A stretch of 64,000 bases of DNA from Corylus avellana (lineage: Eukaryota > Streptophyta > Magnoliopsida > Fagales > Betulaceae). The stretch spans positions 14,659,574 through 14,723,573 of the forward strand of contig NC_081543.1 of assembly GCF_901000735.1 (NCBI RefSeq), written 5' to 3'. A program made the translations under genes and the position numbers. The number at the start of each line of letters is the position of its first letter. Within the stretch, counting starts at the first letter, position 1. This document shows positions 1 to 10,524 of this stretch, one piece after another. The notes under the pieces were generated by a model. The model had not been told where the DNA came from, did no database searches, and saw nothing but the letters and a program-made list of their open reading frames with translations.

Positions 1-499
1 TTCAATGAAGAATATCATTCGGGGTCTCCATATATTCCTCCACCCACGCATCCTTGTTACATGCAATGTTGAACAATTTGGGATAAACAAGTTTTAGAGG
101 ACGTTCCTCACACCACACATCATACCAAAATAATACTTTAGAACCATCTCCTATATCATACTGCACATAATGCGCAAAGCCCTCCCACCCCCTTTGAATA
201 CATTTCCACACTCTCACTCCATATGTTCCCCCTACGTCCTTGGAGCACCAATCACCCATTTGACTATCATACTTAATTTTCACTAACTTCCTCCACAACA
301 CATCCCGTTCTGTCGCATACCTCCACTACCATTTACCTAGCAATGTATGATTAAATTGAATCAAATTTCGCACCCCCAACCCCCCAAACTTCATTGGTGT
401 ACACACCTTAGACCAATTCACCAAATGATACTTAAATTCATCCCCAATTCCTCCCCACAAGAAGTCTCTCTGTAGTTCCACAAACTTCCTTGACATTGC
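1..499 (-). mobile_element. L1-type LINE ORF2 fragment (after the RT domain)
   Basis: Reading the minus strand from about 499 down gives the conserved plant LINE segment that follows the reverse transcriptase: QRDFLWGG, then a LVNW motif, LLGKW, WRYATERD and VGLWK-like and FWYDVWC motifs. One in-frame TAG replaces a codon after LLGKW. The fragment runs off the left edge. It lies upstream of the VPS13-like exons, probably in an intron of that gene. Confidence 0.8.
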
Positions 500-575
500 T
501 AGTTAACTCGAAAGGGACAGAAATGCAGATAACTTAAGCTAGCTCTGGTGTTCGAAGGGTGGGAGGCTCAATTCT

Positions 576-690
576 TCTTGTTGCTTTTTTGTATAAGTAA
601 ATCAATCTAAATAGAGAGCGCAGAGGGACGCAACCTCATTATACAGGAAGTATACAAGAAAGACCCCCAATTAAGGAGAAAAAGTGACGC
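576..690 (-). mobile_element. LINE 3' tail, 5'-truncated
   Basis: On the minus strand this reads as the typical LINE 3' end of this window: a GTATACTTCC-like stretch, a GCG..CTCTGCGCTCT motif, an ACTTAT-like end and an A run (T run at 577-582 on plus). It carries no coding sequence. Confidence 0.65.
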
Positions 691-940
691 AAGGGGCAAG
701 GCATGAAATATTGGTCCACCTAGTTTTATGTAGGTCCTATTAATTAATTGAGTTATTAGTGTTTGATTTTATATTTTATTTAATTTTCAAGAGTCGATGG
801 TGTTTTTTTGGTAATTCAATAAATGGGATTTGCCCTATATTAGGGGTAGAGTTTAGTCGTGAGTCTATGTAAGTGTGATTTGTACGCCAATGAAGGTAGA
901 ATTGATGGAATAAAACGAAATGAAGAATTGTTCTATTTCC

Positions 941-1113
941 TTCTCCCCCCCCCCCCCTCTCTCTCTCTCTCTCACCCCTCCCCTCTTCTTTCTCTCTCTC
1001 CCTCTTAGCTTCTTCTTTCTTTCTCCCTTCCCCTCTCTTAGCTTTGTTCTCCTCTCTTTTCCCCTGCTTTCTCTTCTTTCTCCTTTCCTTTTCCCTGCTT
1101 TCTCCTACCTTCA
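941..1113. repeat. C-run, (CT)n microsatellite and pyrimidine tract
   Basis: A run of 13 C (945-957) is followed by about eight CT units and then 140 bases of almost pure C/T on the plus strand. Long overlapping reading frames here only reflect this composition. Confidence 0.9.
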
Positions 1114-1732
1114 CTTTGTGATTCTTGTGATTATTGTTTGTCCCACATCAAAAAGAACAAAAGTTTAAAAATTAAGTAAAAGTTGAAAAACAAGGACTAT
1201 TGTATGCCATCATTCAAGCATAAAAAAATTTGAACATATCAGCTTTTAACTTTAACAGCGGTCTCTCATAGGCTTCAAAGCTCCTCTTGTGTTTCACTCT
1301 CTCCAAACACACCACATTAAGCATAGTGGAACCATCTTTCAAACTTCTAAAATTCAATGACTTCATAACTGACCTCTTCAGTTAGCCAACGACTCCACCA
1401 CCCTTCTAGGCATGACCCACTCTACAACAAAAAAACGAAGATCGAACAGCACAATTCTCTAACAACTTTATAGTGGAAAAGGAGTTGATAATTCTTGTTG
1501 TTCTTGTAATGGTACAACCCAAAAAAAAAAAAGAGCATTTGCAGTTTTATGCCTTTTTCAAGTTGTGGACAACTTTATACTAATAATAAAAAGGTCAAAC
1601 TTAGTTGTGAATATCCATCCATATACTCTGAATCCATTTTTGGAGCTTTAGAAAGTATGCTCTTATAGCATCCAGCACTGCTGATGCGCTCGATACTATA
1701 TATTAAACTTTAAAATGGCTTGTTTCTTGCAG

Positions 1733-3048
1733 GTATGTCTCTGTTGGGGATATTGCTCGAGTTGGTAGCCATGCTCCGACTGTTGCTGCTGTCTATCGTA
1801 ACATTGACAGATTGTTTGCACTTCCAGTGGGTTATGATCTGGTAAGAAACATACTGTCAATTATACTAGCATTATCTTCTAAGCATCATAAGAAATTATC
1901 AGGTCTTATCATTGCAGGTCTGATCCTTATTTGCTGGTGTTGGAAGAAATTGTATTTGTATGAAAAGGGAATTGAAAATTGTATCACTTTACTTGGCAAT
2001 GCAAGGGGGGGATGCTTTTGCTTTGTATCTTACCCATAAAAAAAGTTGAAATAACCACAACAATGACAACAAAAGTAATAATTTTAACAGCAGAAACAAC
2101 ACAACATAAAGTGGGAAGATATAGTAAACGGGGTACATAATTTTCAATTTTTCTATCAACCCTACTTTGGAAATTAAGTGTGACACTGACATTATAATAA
2201 ATTGTGATTGCCCTTGCCTTTATGCATATTGTGGCTATAGCTTGACCATTAGTGTTTTGAGTTGCTTCTTAGAAGCAGTATATGTCCTCTCGCCTTGTTT
2301 CACTAGTAGGTGGCACATGCTATGCATGAGACACCTTTTGGATTGTTATATAAGAATCAATGAAGATGCTCAGAAAAAAAATTAAAAAATTAAAAAAATA
2401 AAAATAAAAAAATAAAAAAGTAAATGAAAATATGTAAATATCTAGAGATACTGGAATTTGATTGTGTATGTTCTCATTGTCGGACTACATACGTAACCTT
2501 GACTTTTTGCATGTCATAACCTCACTAGAAATTGAGTTTGTTCAACATATTCTAGAACTGTTTTATCATATCATTTTTGGCATTACCAGCAAATATTTGC
2601 CTGCTTTGGTTGATGATTTTATCACTAACATGACTACTTGATCCAAAGCCTGTCTGGTTCATTATTAGAAAATAGAGTATGACTCTTATTACACATGCAG
2701 GTGTGGAGGAACTGCTTAGATGACTACACAACTCCAGTGTCGATTTGGCATCCCCGGGCTCCTGAGGGATATGTTTCTCCAGGATGCGTTGCTCTTGCTA
2801 GTTTCACAGAGCCAGAACCTGATTTAGTCTACTGTGTCTCAGAGTCACTTGCCGAGGAGACGGTATTTGAAGAGCACAAGATTTGGTCTGCGCCAGATTC
2901 TTATCCATGGGCTTGTCATATTTATCAAGTTCGGAGCGACGCACTTCACTTTGTTGCTCTTAGGCGTATCAAGGAAGAATTGGATTGGAAACCCATGAGG
3001 GTTCTTGATGACCCAAAGCCTCTGTTGCAATCTTTGGATGCTCAGTGA
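1733..3048 (+). CDS. VPS13-type lipid-transfer protein, last two exons
   Basis: Exons are 1733-1841 and 2701-3048 (TGA at 3046-3048), with acceptors TTGCAG and CATGCAG and donor CTG|GTAAGA, joined in phase 0. The product reads YVSVGDIARVGSHAPTVAAV, then FALPVGYDL, VWRNCLDDY, IWHPRAPEGYVSPGCVALA, EPDLVYCV, ETVFEEHKIWSAPDSYPWAC and a C-terminus ending in LQSLDAQ. I recognise this as the DUF946/Vps62-like C-terminal block of the large plant VPS13 proteins (Arabidopsis At4g17140 type), which move lipids at membrane contact sites. Only about 152 C-terminal residues of a protein of more than 4000 are here. The rest must lie left of the window. Both exons are intact and splice cleanly, so the gene is probably functional. 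Confidence 0.85.
1842..2700 (+). other. Last intron of the VPS13-like gene
   Basis: An 859-base AT-rich intron with canonical GT/AG ends. An A-rich stretch with repeated AAAAAATA units lies at about 2370-2425. I see no element or gene inside it. Confidence 0.75.
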
Positions 3049-3390
3049 GTTTGTCTTCCTCTTAGGATTGGCCCCTTTGGATTCGACTGTAATGGAAAGA
3101 CCTTTTTGCCCATGCATCTAGTTTTGTTCGGTTTGTACAGTAGTAGCATTTCTTCGGTCTTGACCTTTTCGGCTTTGGTATATATTACAGTACATTCAAC
3201 CAGAGGAATAATTCACCCTCATTAAGATTTCACACTCCGCCACCGCCGTTTTTCCTGTTGGAGAGCCGGTATTTGGCCGATTAATGAACACTGTTTTTCC
3301 AGAGTGCCACACTGCCATTGATGCTCATGAACACTTGTACAACGATTTTGGTTAATAAAGAGAAGCTTTTTGAGACTCTAGACACCTGGC
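3049..3390 (+). other. 3' UTR of the VPS13-like gene with AATAAA
   Basis: Non-coding sequence follows the TGA. An AATAAA polyadenylation signal lies at 3354-3359, about 305 bases after the stop. The exact end of the transcript is inferred. Confidence 0.55.
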
Positions 3391-4089
3391 TGCACTAGTA
3401 TTTTCTTGATTGAGACAATTAAATGTACTTATGCTTTCCTTGTGCTAGAACAATATATATGTTCAAATCTTTTGGTGAGGTCAAATGGGCAAGTGGTATC
3501 AACTTGATGCACTTAAGCTGAACACACGCATTTACCCTGTTAATAGAACCGTAAACCCTAAGACAATTGATATCTGCATGCCATGTGATGACATGATGTC
3601 AACTGAATATTTTAATTAGTTGTCTCTGCCGTTGGGGTTGCAAACCGTAATTTTGGAAATGTTTTAATATCGATTTGTTTCCTAAAGTTTGAGCCTCATG
3701 GATTGGGCAATTTTTATTTTTTTTTTGTACTTTTTTTTTATCCTCACTTAATCTCTCTAAACTTTTTGCGATTTAGCAATCATACTCCTAAACTTTAAAA
3801 ATTCTCAATTTAGTATATTCAACTTTAAAAAGTTTGCAATGCCACCTTTATCGTGAGGGTTTTGGGTTAAATCAGGCGGAGTATAAGTGTCTGTTATACA
3901 TTTATATTTCAAAATTATTTAATTTTAAATAAATAAAACTTCTATTAAAAAAATAAATAAACATGGAACCCCACGTCTTGGCTGTGGATCAGCCCGGCAG
4001 CAATTTTTTTTCTTTTTATTTTAAATTTTTTAAATTTTTAAACAAGGACATTTTGGTGTCCTCCACTATGATTTAACATAAAATCCACC
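3391..4089. other. AT-rich intergenic sequence
   Basis: It contains homopolymer T and A runs and phrases such as CTAAACTTTAAAAATTCTCAA that resemble the inverted-repeat element at 4317-4715. I could not find matching ends. No gene is visible. Confidence 0.5.
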
Positions 4090-5124
4090 ATTGGCATTCT
4101 TTCTTTTATGCCACAACTCAATTTCATAGGCACTTGCATAGCTGTATTCCACGCATAGCCTAACAAGAAGCAAAAGGTGTTTACATTTGATTTCGAGGGT
4201 GGCAATATGAGCTCCACAACAAACTTTTCTTATGATTATGATAAGAGAAGAGAACTAACTTCTCGTATGATATTACCACTGAGTATAATTTTTATGCAAA
4301 TGGAACATACTTTATTGGAGTAATTTCATTTTAGACTCTTGAATTACCACGCGAATTGATAAGCCCTTAAACTTCAAAATCTCTCAATTTGAACCCATCC
4401 GTCAGATTTTAAACGTTAAAAGTGAGACAATGATGTTTATATTCCTGACTTTTTTCTAAAATTTCAAATTAAAAATTATTAAAAAAAAAAATCACAAGGT
4501 GACCCACGGTTGGGCCACCTTATGACCCTTTTTTTTTTTTAATAAAAAAAAATTGAAGGGTAATTTTGTCTTTGTAGGGGTTTTAACGGCAAAAATTGAT
4601 GGAGGGGGATAAATTGACTGCAATTGAAAGTTCAGAGATTCAAATTTAGAGGTTTTAAAGTTCGAGGGCTTGTCAAATCGCGTAGTGATTAAAGGGTCTA
4701 AAGTAAAGTTACCCCTACTTTATTTAATAAGTTTATAAGAGCTAACACTCCTTACTGGCAAAAGATATCTTGAGCAACTGCACTAAATTATTGTAGATCA
4801 ACTTATGAAATAGAGAAAAAGAAGCCGAAAATTTTGTTGAGAAATGTTAACAAAGTAAACATAACAATTGACATGTGGTAGTCAGGTCCCATAGTTTCTT
4901 ATGTGGTAGTGACATGTCATTTTGTTGATTCTTGATGGAATTTAAAATTCAAAATAAGTCTTGAACTTTTGTAACATGTTACCCCCCACATGGTAATGTT
5001 ATTGTTGTTAATGCTCTTCAAAAGAATTTCAATAAGCGAGGAATTGAGAATAAAGTGCATGTCTATAATAACAGTAGACAATACAAGAAACAATAATGTG
5101 GCCATTCGAATTTTAACAGATGAT
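4090..5124 (+). pseudogene. Decayed hAT transposase, N-terminal half
   Basis: Interrupted by the element at 4317-4715, the plus strand reads in pieces as a ricesleeper-type hAT transposase. A FDFEGGN / NFSYDYDKRRELTSRMI segment lies before the insertion. After it come ANTPYW, EIEKKKPKILLRN, VNITIDMW (the usual TTDLW region), YVVVTCHFVDS, and a catalytic-domain TVDNTRNNNVAIRIL (the usual TVDNASAND). Stops and frameshifts are present. The reading breaks at 5124 and resumes at 24747 with NTLKDDFVVNKTL, so a LINE has split this fossil. A decayed BED-finger-like Cys/His region may lie near 4100. Confidence 0.7.
4317..4715. mobile_element. Non-autonomous Mutator-like MITE, 399 bp, 9-bp TSD
   Basis: Flanked by a perfect 9-bp direct repeat TACTTTATT (4308-4316 and 4716-4724). 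Terminal inverted repeats of about 78 bp start GGAGTAATTTCATTTTAGAC on the left and GGGGTAACTTTACTTTAGAC on the right (reverse complement), roughly 78% alike by eye. There is no coding capacity. A 9-bp duplication with long inverted repeats is the hallmark of Mutator-like elements. It sits inside the fossil hAT gene. Confidence 0.85.
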
Positions 5125-5267
5125 TTTTTTTTTTTATAAGTAATGATGATATAAAACAAAAGTGCAGAGGGGCGGAACCCATATACACGAGAAGTATAAA
5201 AAGAGACCGCCTAAGAGGGAGAAAAATGAAAGAGAAAGTCAGAAAAACTAATCACTAAAGGAGCTAG

Positions 5268-8200
5268 TCAAGCGGCCGTCCAAGAGTAAAAAGTAAAAAA
5301 GAAAAAATGAATAAGTTCTTCTAAAGTCCTAGTGGAATTTTCAAAGCATCTAGCATTTCTTTCGCTCCATAAACACCACATAAGACAAAGAGGGATCATC
5401 TTCCAGACAACCGCACTTCGAGAACGTCCTCCCATCCACCAACAATCGAACAAGTCCCTTACCCTACAAGGCATAACCCAAAGCAACCCGAACCGACTAA
5501 AAATAGTATGCCAAAGAGCACTTGCAATCTTGTAGTGAAGAAGAAGATGATTGACTGACTCTCCGTTCTTCTTACACATACAACACCATTCCACTACCAC
5601 AAGGTTCCTCTTACGCAAATTATCGTGAGTCAGAATTTTGCTGAGGGCCGCAGTCCACCTGAAAAAAAGCCACTCGCAGCGGCACCTTAGTACGCCAGAT
5701 ACTTTTCCAAGGAAACACTTCATGGTCGATGTTTGGACAAGGCCTTAAAGAATGACTTCACCTCGAACTTACCCTTCTTAGACGAGGACCAGCGAATACG
5801 ATCCACAATACCAAGGGAGATCTTACAAGAGTACAACCGATCAAAGAAAGAAAGGACCATATCCATCTCTCAATCCTGGACGGGCTACACATAAATGACA
5901 TTCCACTCGACAACCCCATTCCTCCAAGAAAAGTTATCCTTCACCCAGGAAAGGGAAGACATGCTTCAAAGATTGTTCCCCACACCAAATATCATGCCAG
6001 AAACGAACTTTCGAACCCACCCCCACCTCAGACCGAACACCTTTGGCAAAGAAGTTCCAACCTTGTTGGATATGTTTCCATAAACGCACACCATGAGAGC
6101 CCGAAACCTCCTTCGTACACTACCCACCATCCTGATCTTCGTACTTGGCTTTGATAATCTTGTACCAAAGAGCATCACTCTCATTCGCATATCTCCAAAG
6201 CCATTTCCCCAAGAGAGCTTGGTTAAACTTATGCATCTTCCGAATGCCAAGACCACTGGAGCGCAAGGGATGACAAACTTGATTCTAGCTTACAAGATGC
6301 AACTTAGGCTCATCTCCCATCCCTCCCCACAAGAAATCTCTTTGGACTTTCTCAAGCCTTTTTGCTACACTCATAGGAATAGGAAACAGAGACAAAAAGT
6401 AAGTCAGAAGATTAGACAACGTATTCTTAATGAGAGTTAAACGGCCTCCCTTAGAGAGATACATTCTCTTCCAACTAGCCATTTTACGCTCCATCTTTTC
6501 ATTCACATCATTCCACATAACCATATCCTTTTACGACGCCCCAAGAGGCAGACCCAAATACTTCATAGGCAAAGCAGCAACACTACACCCAAGGATATTA
6601 GCTAAAGCTTCAATGTTCCCCACCTCACCAATAGCCACAATTACTGACTTTCCAAGATTAACTCTCAAACCCGAAACAGCTTCAAAACATAAGAGTATAA
6701 GGGGCACATAACGGATTTGCTCAAGAGAAGCTTCACAAAAAATTAGAGTATTATCAGCAAATAAAGAGTGAGAAACCACCAACTCTGAGAAGACCCTATC
6801 CCCCACAAAGAAATCAATCAAAAGGCTTGCTCAACAATCGCATTCACCATCTTACTCAGGGCCTACATAACAAGCACAAAAAGTAATGGAGAGAGAGGAT
6901 CCCCTTGCCGAATTCCACTCGAACTGTTAAAGAAATCTTCTGGAGAACCATTCACAAGAATGGAGAATCTTACCGATGAAATACACCACTCAACCCAAGC
7001 CCTCCACCTCTCACGGAAACCGCACCGATGCAGCAAATACAAAACAAAATTCTAGTTTACGTGGTCATAAGCCTTTTCCAAGTCCAATTTGCAAAGAACA
7101 CCTGGCACCCCTGATCTCATACAACTATCCACACATTCATTTGCAATGAGCACAGAATCTAAGATTTGATGACCACCGATGAAAGCATTTTGAGAGTTGG
7201 AAATGATCTTACCCAAAACAGTTCTCATCCTATTGGCAAGTACCTTGGAAACAATTTTGTACACCCCTCCCACCAAGCTAATGGGTTGAAAATCCTTCAT
7301 CTCCACCGTATCCGCCGTTTTCGGAATCAATGAAATAAAAGTTGCATTCAAGCTCTTCACCAACTGACGTCTACGATGGAATTCAGCAAAAACAGCCATA
7401 ACATCATGTTTTACTACACCCCAACAAGCTTGAAAGAAAGCCATGGAGAAGCCATCCGGACCTGGTACCTTGTCACCCTCCATACCTTTTACAACCTCCC
7501 ATAACTTCTTTTCCTCAAAATCTCTTTCTAACCAATTATTTTCCTCCTCATCAATGGACAAAAAAGACTGATTATCCATTCTAGGTCTCCAAGTGCTTCG
7601 CTCCAAATATAAGTTTTGATAGAACTGCACAATATGATATTTTACCTCAGTGGGATCGTCGGACAAGACACCATTGATACAAAGCACTTCCACACGATTT
7701 GACCTGCGATGAGAATTAGCCACCTTGTGAAAAAAACCGAGTATTTTTGTCCCCCTCCTTCAGCCACAAAGTTCTCGATTTTTTACACCAATGAATTTCT
7801 TCACACAATAAGGTATTCTCCAATTCTTTTGACATATCCGCCTTTTTAAGCTTCTTCTCCTGAACTAAGCCCCTCAAGTCTGCCTTAGCATCCAACTCCT
7901 GAATTCCTTCCAACAACTCCTTTTTCCTCCCAATATCACCAAACACCTCCTCATTCCACTTTTTCAAATCCAATTTAAGAGATTTTAGCTTATTGGCTAA
8001 AACAAAACTAGGTAAGCCCTCAAACAAATAAGATCCCCACCAAGACTTGACCTTGTCAACAAACCCTTCAGATTTAAGCCACATATTCTCAAATTTAAAA
8101 CACTTGTTACCTCCACAAGGAGCCCCACATTCCAGTAACAAACGGAAATGATCAAAGAGTAGACATTGAAGTCTTCTTTGTGACACCGCTGGGTAATGAT

Positions 8201-8780
8201 CCTCCCAATCAGAGGAGAGTAAGAACCGATCAATTCTAGACCAAATCTCATTCTCTTGATTATTCGACCAAGTAAATTGACCCCCATCAACGGAATATCC
8301 ACCAAACCGTTTTCGGATATAAAGTCCGAAAAATCCATCATGCTTATAGTATAGTAAGGGACACTAGAACGCTCACTAGGAAACCGGACAATATTAAAAT
8401 CTCCACTGAAACACCAAGGGACCTCCCACACATTCATCAAACCAGCCAGCTCTTCCCAAAGGACCCTTCTCTCCACATTATCATTCGGGCCATACACCCC
8501 AAAATGCCCAAGCAAAGTTATCCTCCACATTTTGAAAAGAACAAGCTAGAGTGAAGTGCCCTACACACTCCTCCTTATTCTCAACCACTATCCTATCCCA
8601 CATCAACAACATACCCCCCGACAAACCATTAGACCCCTTATACATCCAACCTACATGTTGACTTCCCCATAAACTACGAACCACCTCTCAGGAAATAGCC
8701 TCCATCTTAGTCTCAATCAAGCACATAATATATGCTTTCCACTCTTTCAAGAGACCCCTAATCCGCAATCTTTTCTTGAG
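5268..8780 (-). pseudogene. LINE ORF2: endonuclease, reverse transcriptase, zf-RVT (broken)
   Basis: Order on the minus strand: an apurinic-type endonuclease (about 8780-8200; [30 protein letters not shown]), a linker (8186-7716; [11 protein letters not shown]), reverse transcriptase (7723-6531; [73 protein letters not shown], then [13 protein letters not shown]) and a C-terminal zinc-finger domain (5723-5268; [18 protein letters not shown]). The catalytic FADD motif reads FADN, and the His-x4-Cys of the finger has lost its Cys (HYKIA). Stops and frameshifts split the frame. It can no longer mobilise itself. Confidence 0.85.
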
Positions 8781-8821
8781 GGCATTTAACCCTCTCACAT
8801 TCCATGCAATGATGTTTGGCT

Positions 8822-9926
8822 TCATAATCCACCATATCGACCCCTCTTTAACTCCCTATTTCCTTTAGGAGCAGGAATACTGGCAAAAAAGCCTCCCAAG
8901 TTAGAATTAGGCTGCACTCTAAAAACTTCAATAGAATTGAGCAAAGCCGCCAACTTCTCCTTTTTTCCCTCATCAGATACGTCAATTTCAGGACAAAAAT
9001 CTAGGCAACTTCCAACAACCCAGCTAGAAGAAACCTTCCTTGACCCTATTTCCTCCAACCCAACTGTCCCGGAAATACTACCCTCGTCCATACCTATTCC
9101 AGGCCCAACGAGTTCCATCACCGGCAAACGTAGAGCAACCCCCTGTTCAGCAGGAATCGAAGACACATGCAATCTCAGCCTCCCCATCGACGACGAACCC
9201 AGACCCATAGCCTCCCCCCGGGGAGCCTCCGACGAACAACCCACTCTAATCAACCCAGGTTTCAGACGAGAACATGGCTCCGGCGAATTAGACTGAGCCC
9301 TTGCCGAACCAAAACCCTCCCCAGCATCGCTGGCCTCCAAGGGGCACTCTGACAACAAGCCCACCTTCCAGGTCACCAAAGGCAGCGCTCCAACTCCCTT
9401 CTTAGATTCTGGCTCGTCTGTGGCTTCCTGAAGAAATTCCAAGGTCAGAACCCTCTTCATCGGAACCTTCCCCGCCTTACCCACTACCACTTGACCCATG
9501 CCAATCCCCCCGAGCTGCAAAACAGGACTCAACTCAACGATCAGCGGCGACTTGGCTAATGATGACTAGAACTGGGCAAGCTCCGGCATCGTTTAAGCTA
9601 ATGCCGGTGAAAACTGGGTTGTCACCGTCGGCGACAGAGTCTCCGACACCTGAGTAGTCACTAACAGCAGCCCCAAAATCCCATCCTGTGCCTTTCTGAA
9701 TTCCGACGAAGGCTGGGCTAGCGACAGCACCTTTACAAACTCTGGCAACAGCTGAGCTATCTCTGGCACCTGAGTTGACGCCAGCAGTGAGCCCAACATC
9801 CCCTCCGACGCCTTTTCATTCTCCAACGAGGACTAGGCTAACAACGACACCTTTCTAGCCTCCGGCATTCGCTGATTCAACGCCGACAACGACCCCAAGA
9901 TCCCCTTTGACAACCCACTTAAACCT
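8822..9926 (-). pseudogene. LINE ORF1, C-terminal part
   Basis: Minus-strand frames at 9826-9593 and 9532-8822 give a low-conservation, Ser/Gly/Pro-rich chain ending NLGGFFASIPAPKGNRELKR. This is the usual poorly conserved ORF1 tail just before ORF2 in plant L1 elements. A stop lies between the two frames. The N-terminal part is displaced by the hAT insertion at 9935. Confidence 0.6.
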
Positions 9927-9944
9927 AAACAGCCTAAAGGTGCA

Positions 9945-10083
9945 AAGGCGGTTACGGTTAGTGGTTAGTGGCAATAACCGCTAACCGTAACCGCCTTAGC
10001 GGTTAGTAGATTTCACTAACCGCAACTGCTAACCACCTAGCGGTTAGCGGTTAGCGAAATAGATAACCACCCGCTAACCGCTT
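9945..10083. repeat. hAT left sub-terminal GGTTAGCGGTTA repeats
   Basis: Direct and inverted copies of CGGTTAGCGGTTAGT and its complement are packed in the first 140 bases of the element. Such sub-terminal arrays are typical transposase-binding sites in hAT elements. That function is inferred here. Confidence 0.8.
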
Positions 10084-10524
10084 TTTTTAAATTGGGCCTT
10101 TTTTCGGGGCTTTTTGGGCTTTTTTTTACCCTCATTTTTTTTTCTTGTATCCTTAATATCTTCTTGGGCCCAATTGCTATAAAAAGAGCCCATATTGAAA
10201 AATAAAAAATATTTGACCCAAAATTTACATTTACTTGTACTTCCGATTAACTTAAAAAAAAAAATCAACACATCATACAAAAAAAAAGTTCAGAATTCAG
10301 ACAACTGTCACAACATATATAAAAAAATATATAAAAAAAAGTTCAACACAAAGCATATAAAATAAGTTCAAATAAAACATTAAATGATACAAATAAAACA
10401 TTAAAACTTCATCAATCCTCTCATTTGGTCCTCTAGCAAATCCTGTGGACATCAAAAGAAGAAAAGTTATAATATTAAACATAATAATATTAAGGCACAA
10501 GCATGTACACATATCAAAACGTGC

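Larger units (their letters stand above)
5125..9926 (-). mobile_element. 3' four-fifths of a ~6 kb L1-type LINE (host of the nested stack)
   Basis: On the minus strand this holds the end of ORF1, all of ORF2 and the 3' UTR. The tail ends CCCCTCTGCACTTTTGTTTT, TATATCATCATTACTTAT, then an A run. The remaining 5' part is at 15030-15609 and again at 23573-24746. An aged target-site duplication is visible: CGAATTTTAACAGATGAT at 5107-5124 against CGAATACTTTAAAAGATGAT at 24747-24766. Removing the later insertions gives a LINE of about 5.98 kb, the full length expected for plant L1 elements. It interrupts the decayed hAT gene. Confidence 0.85.

Noticed and set aside
776..1168. Overlapping Lys/Glu/Arg-rich and Ser/Phe/Leu-rich frames on both strands
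   Set aside because: Both are translations of a C/T microsatellite and pyrimidine tract; no domain, no splice context.
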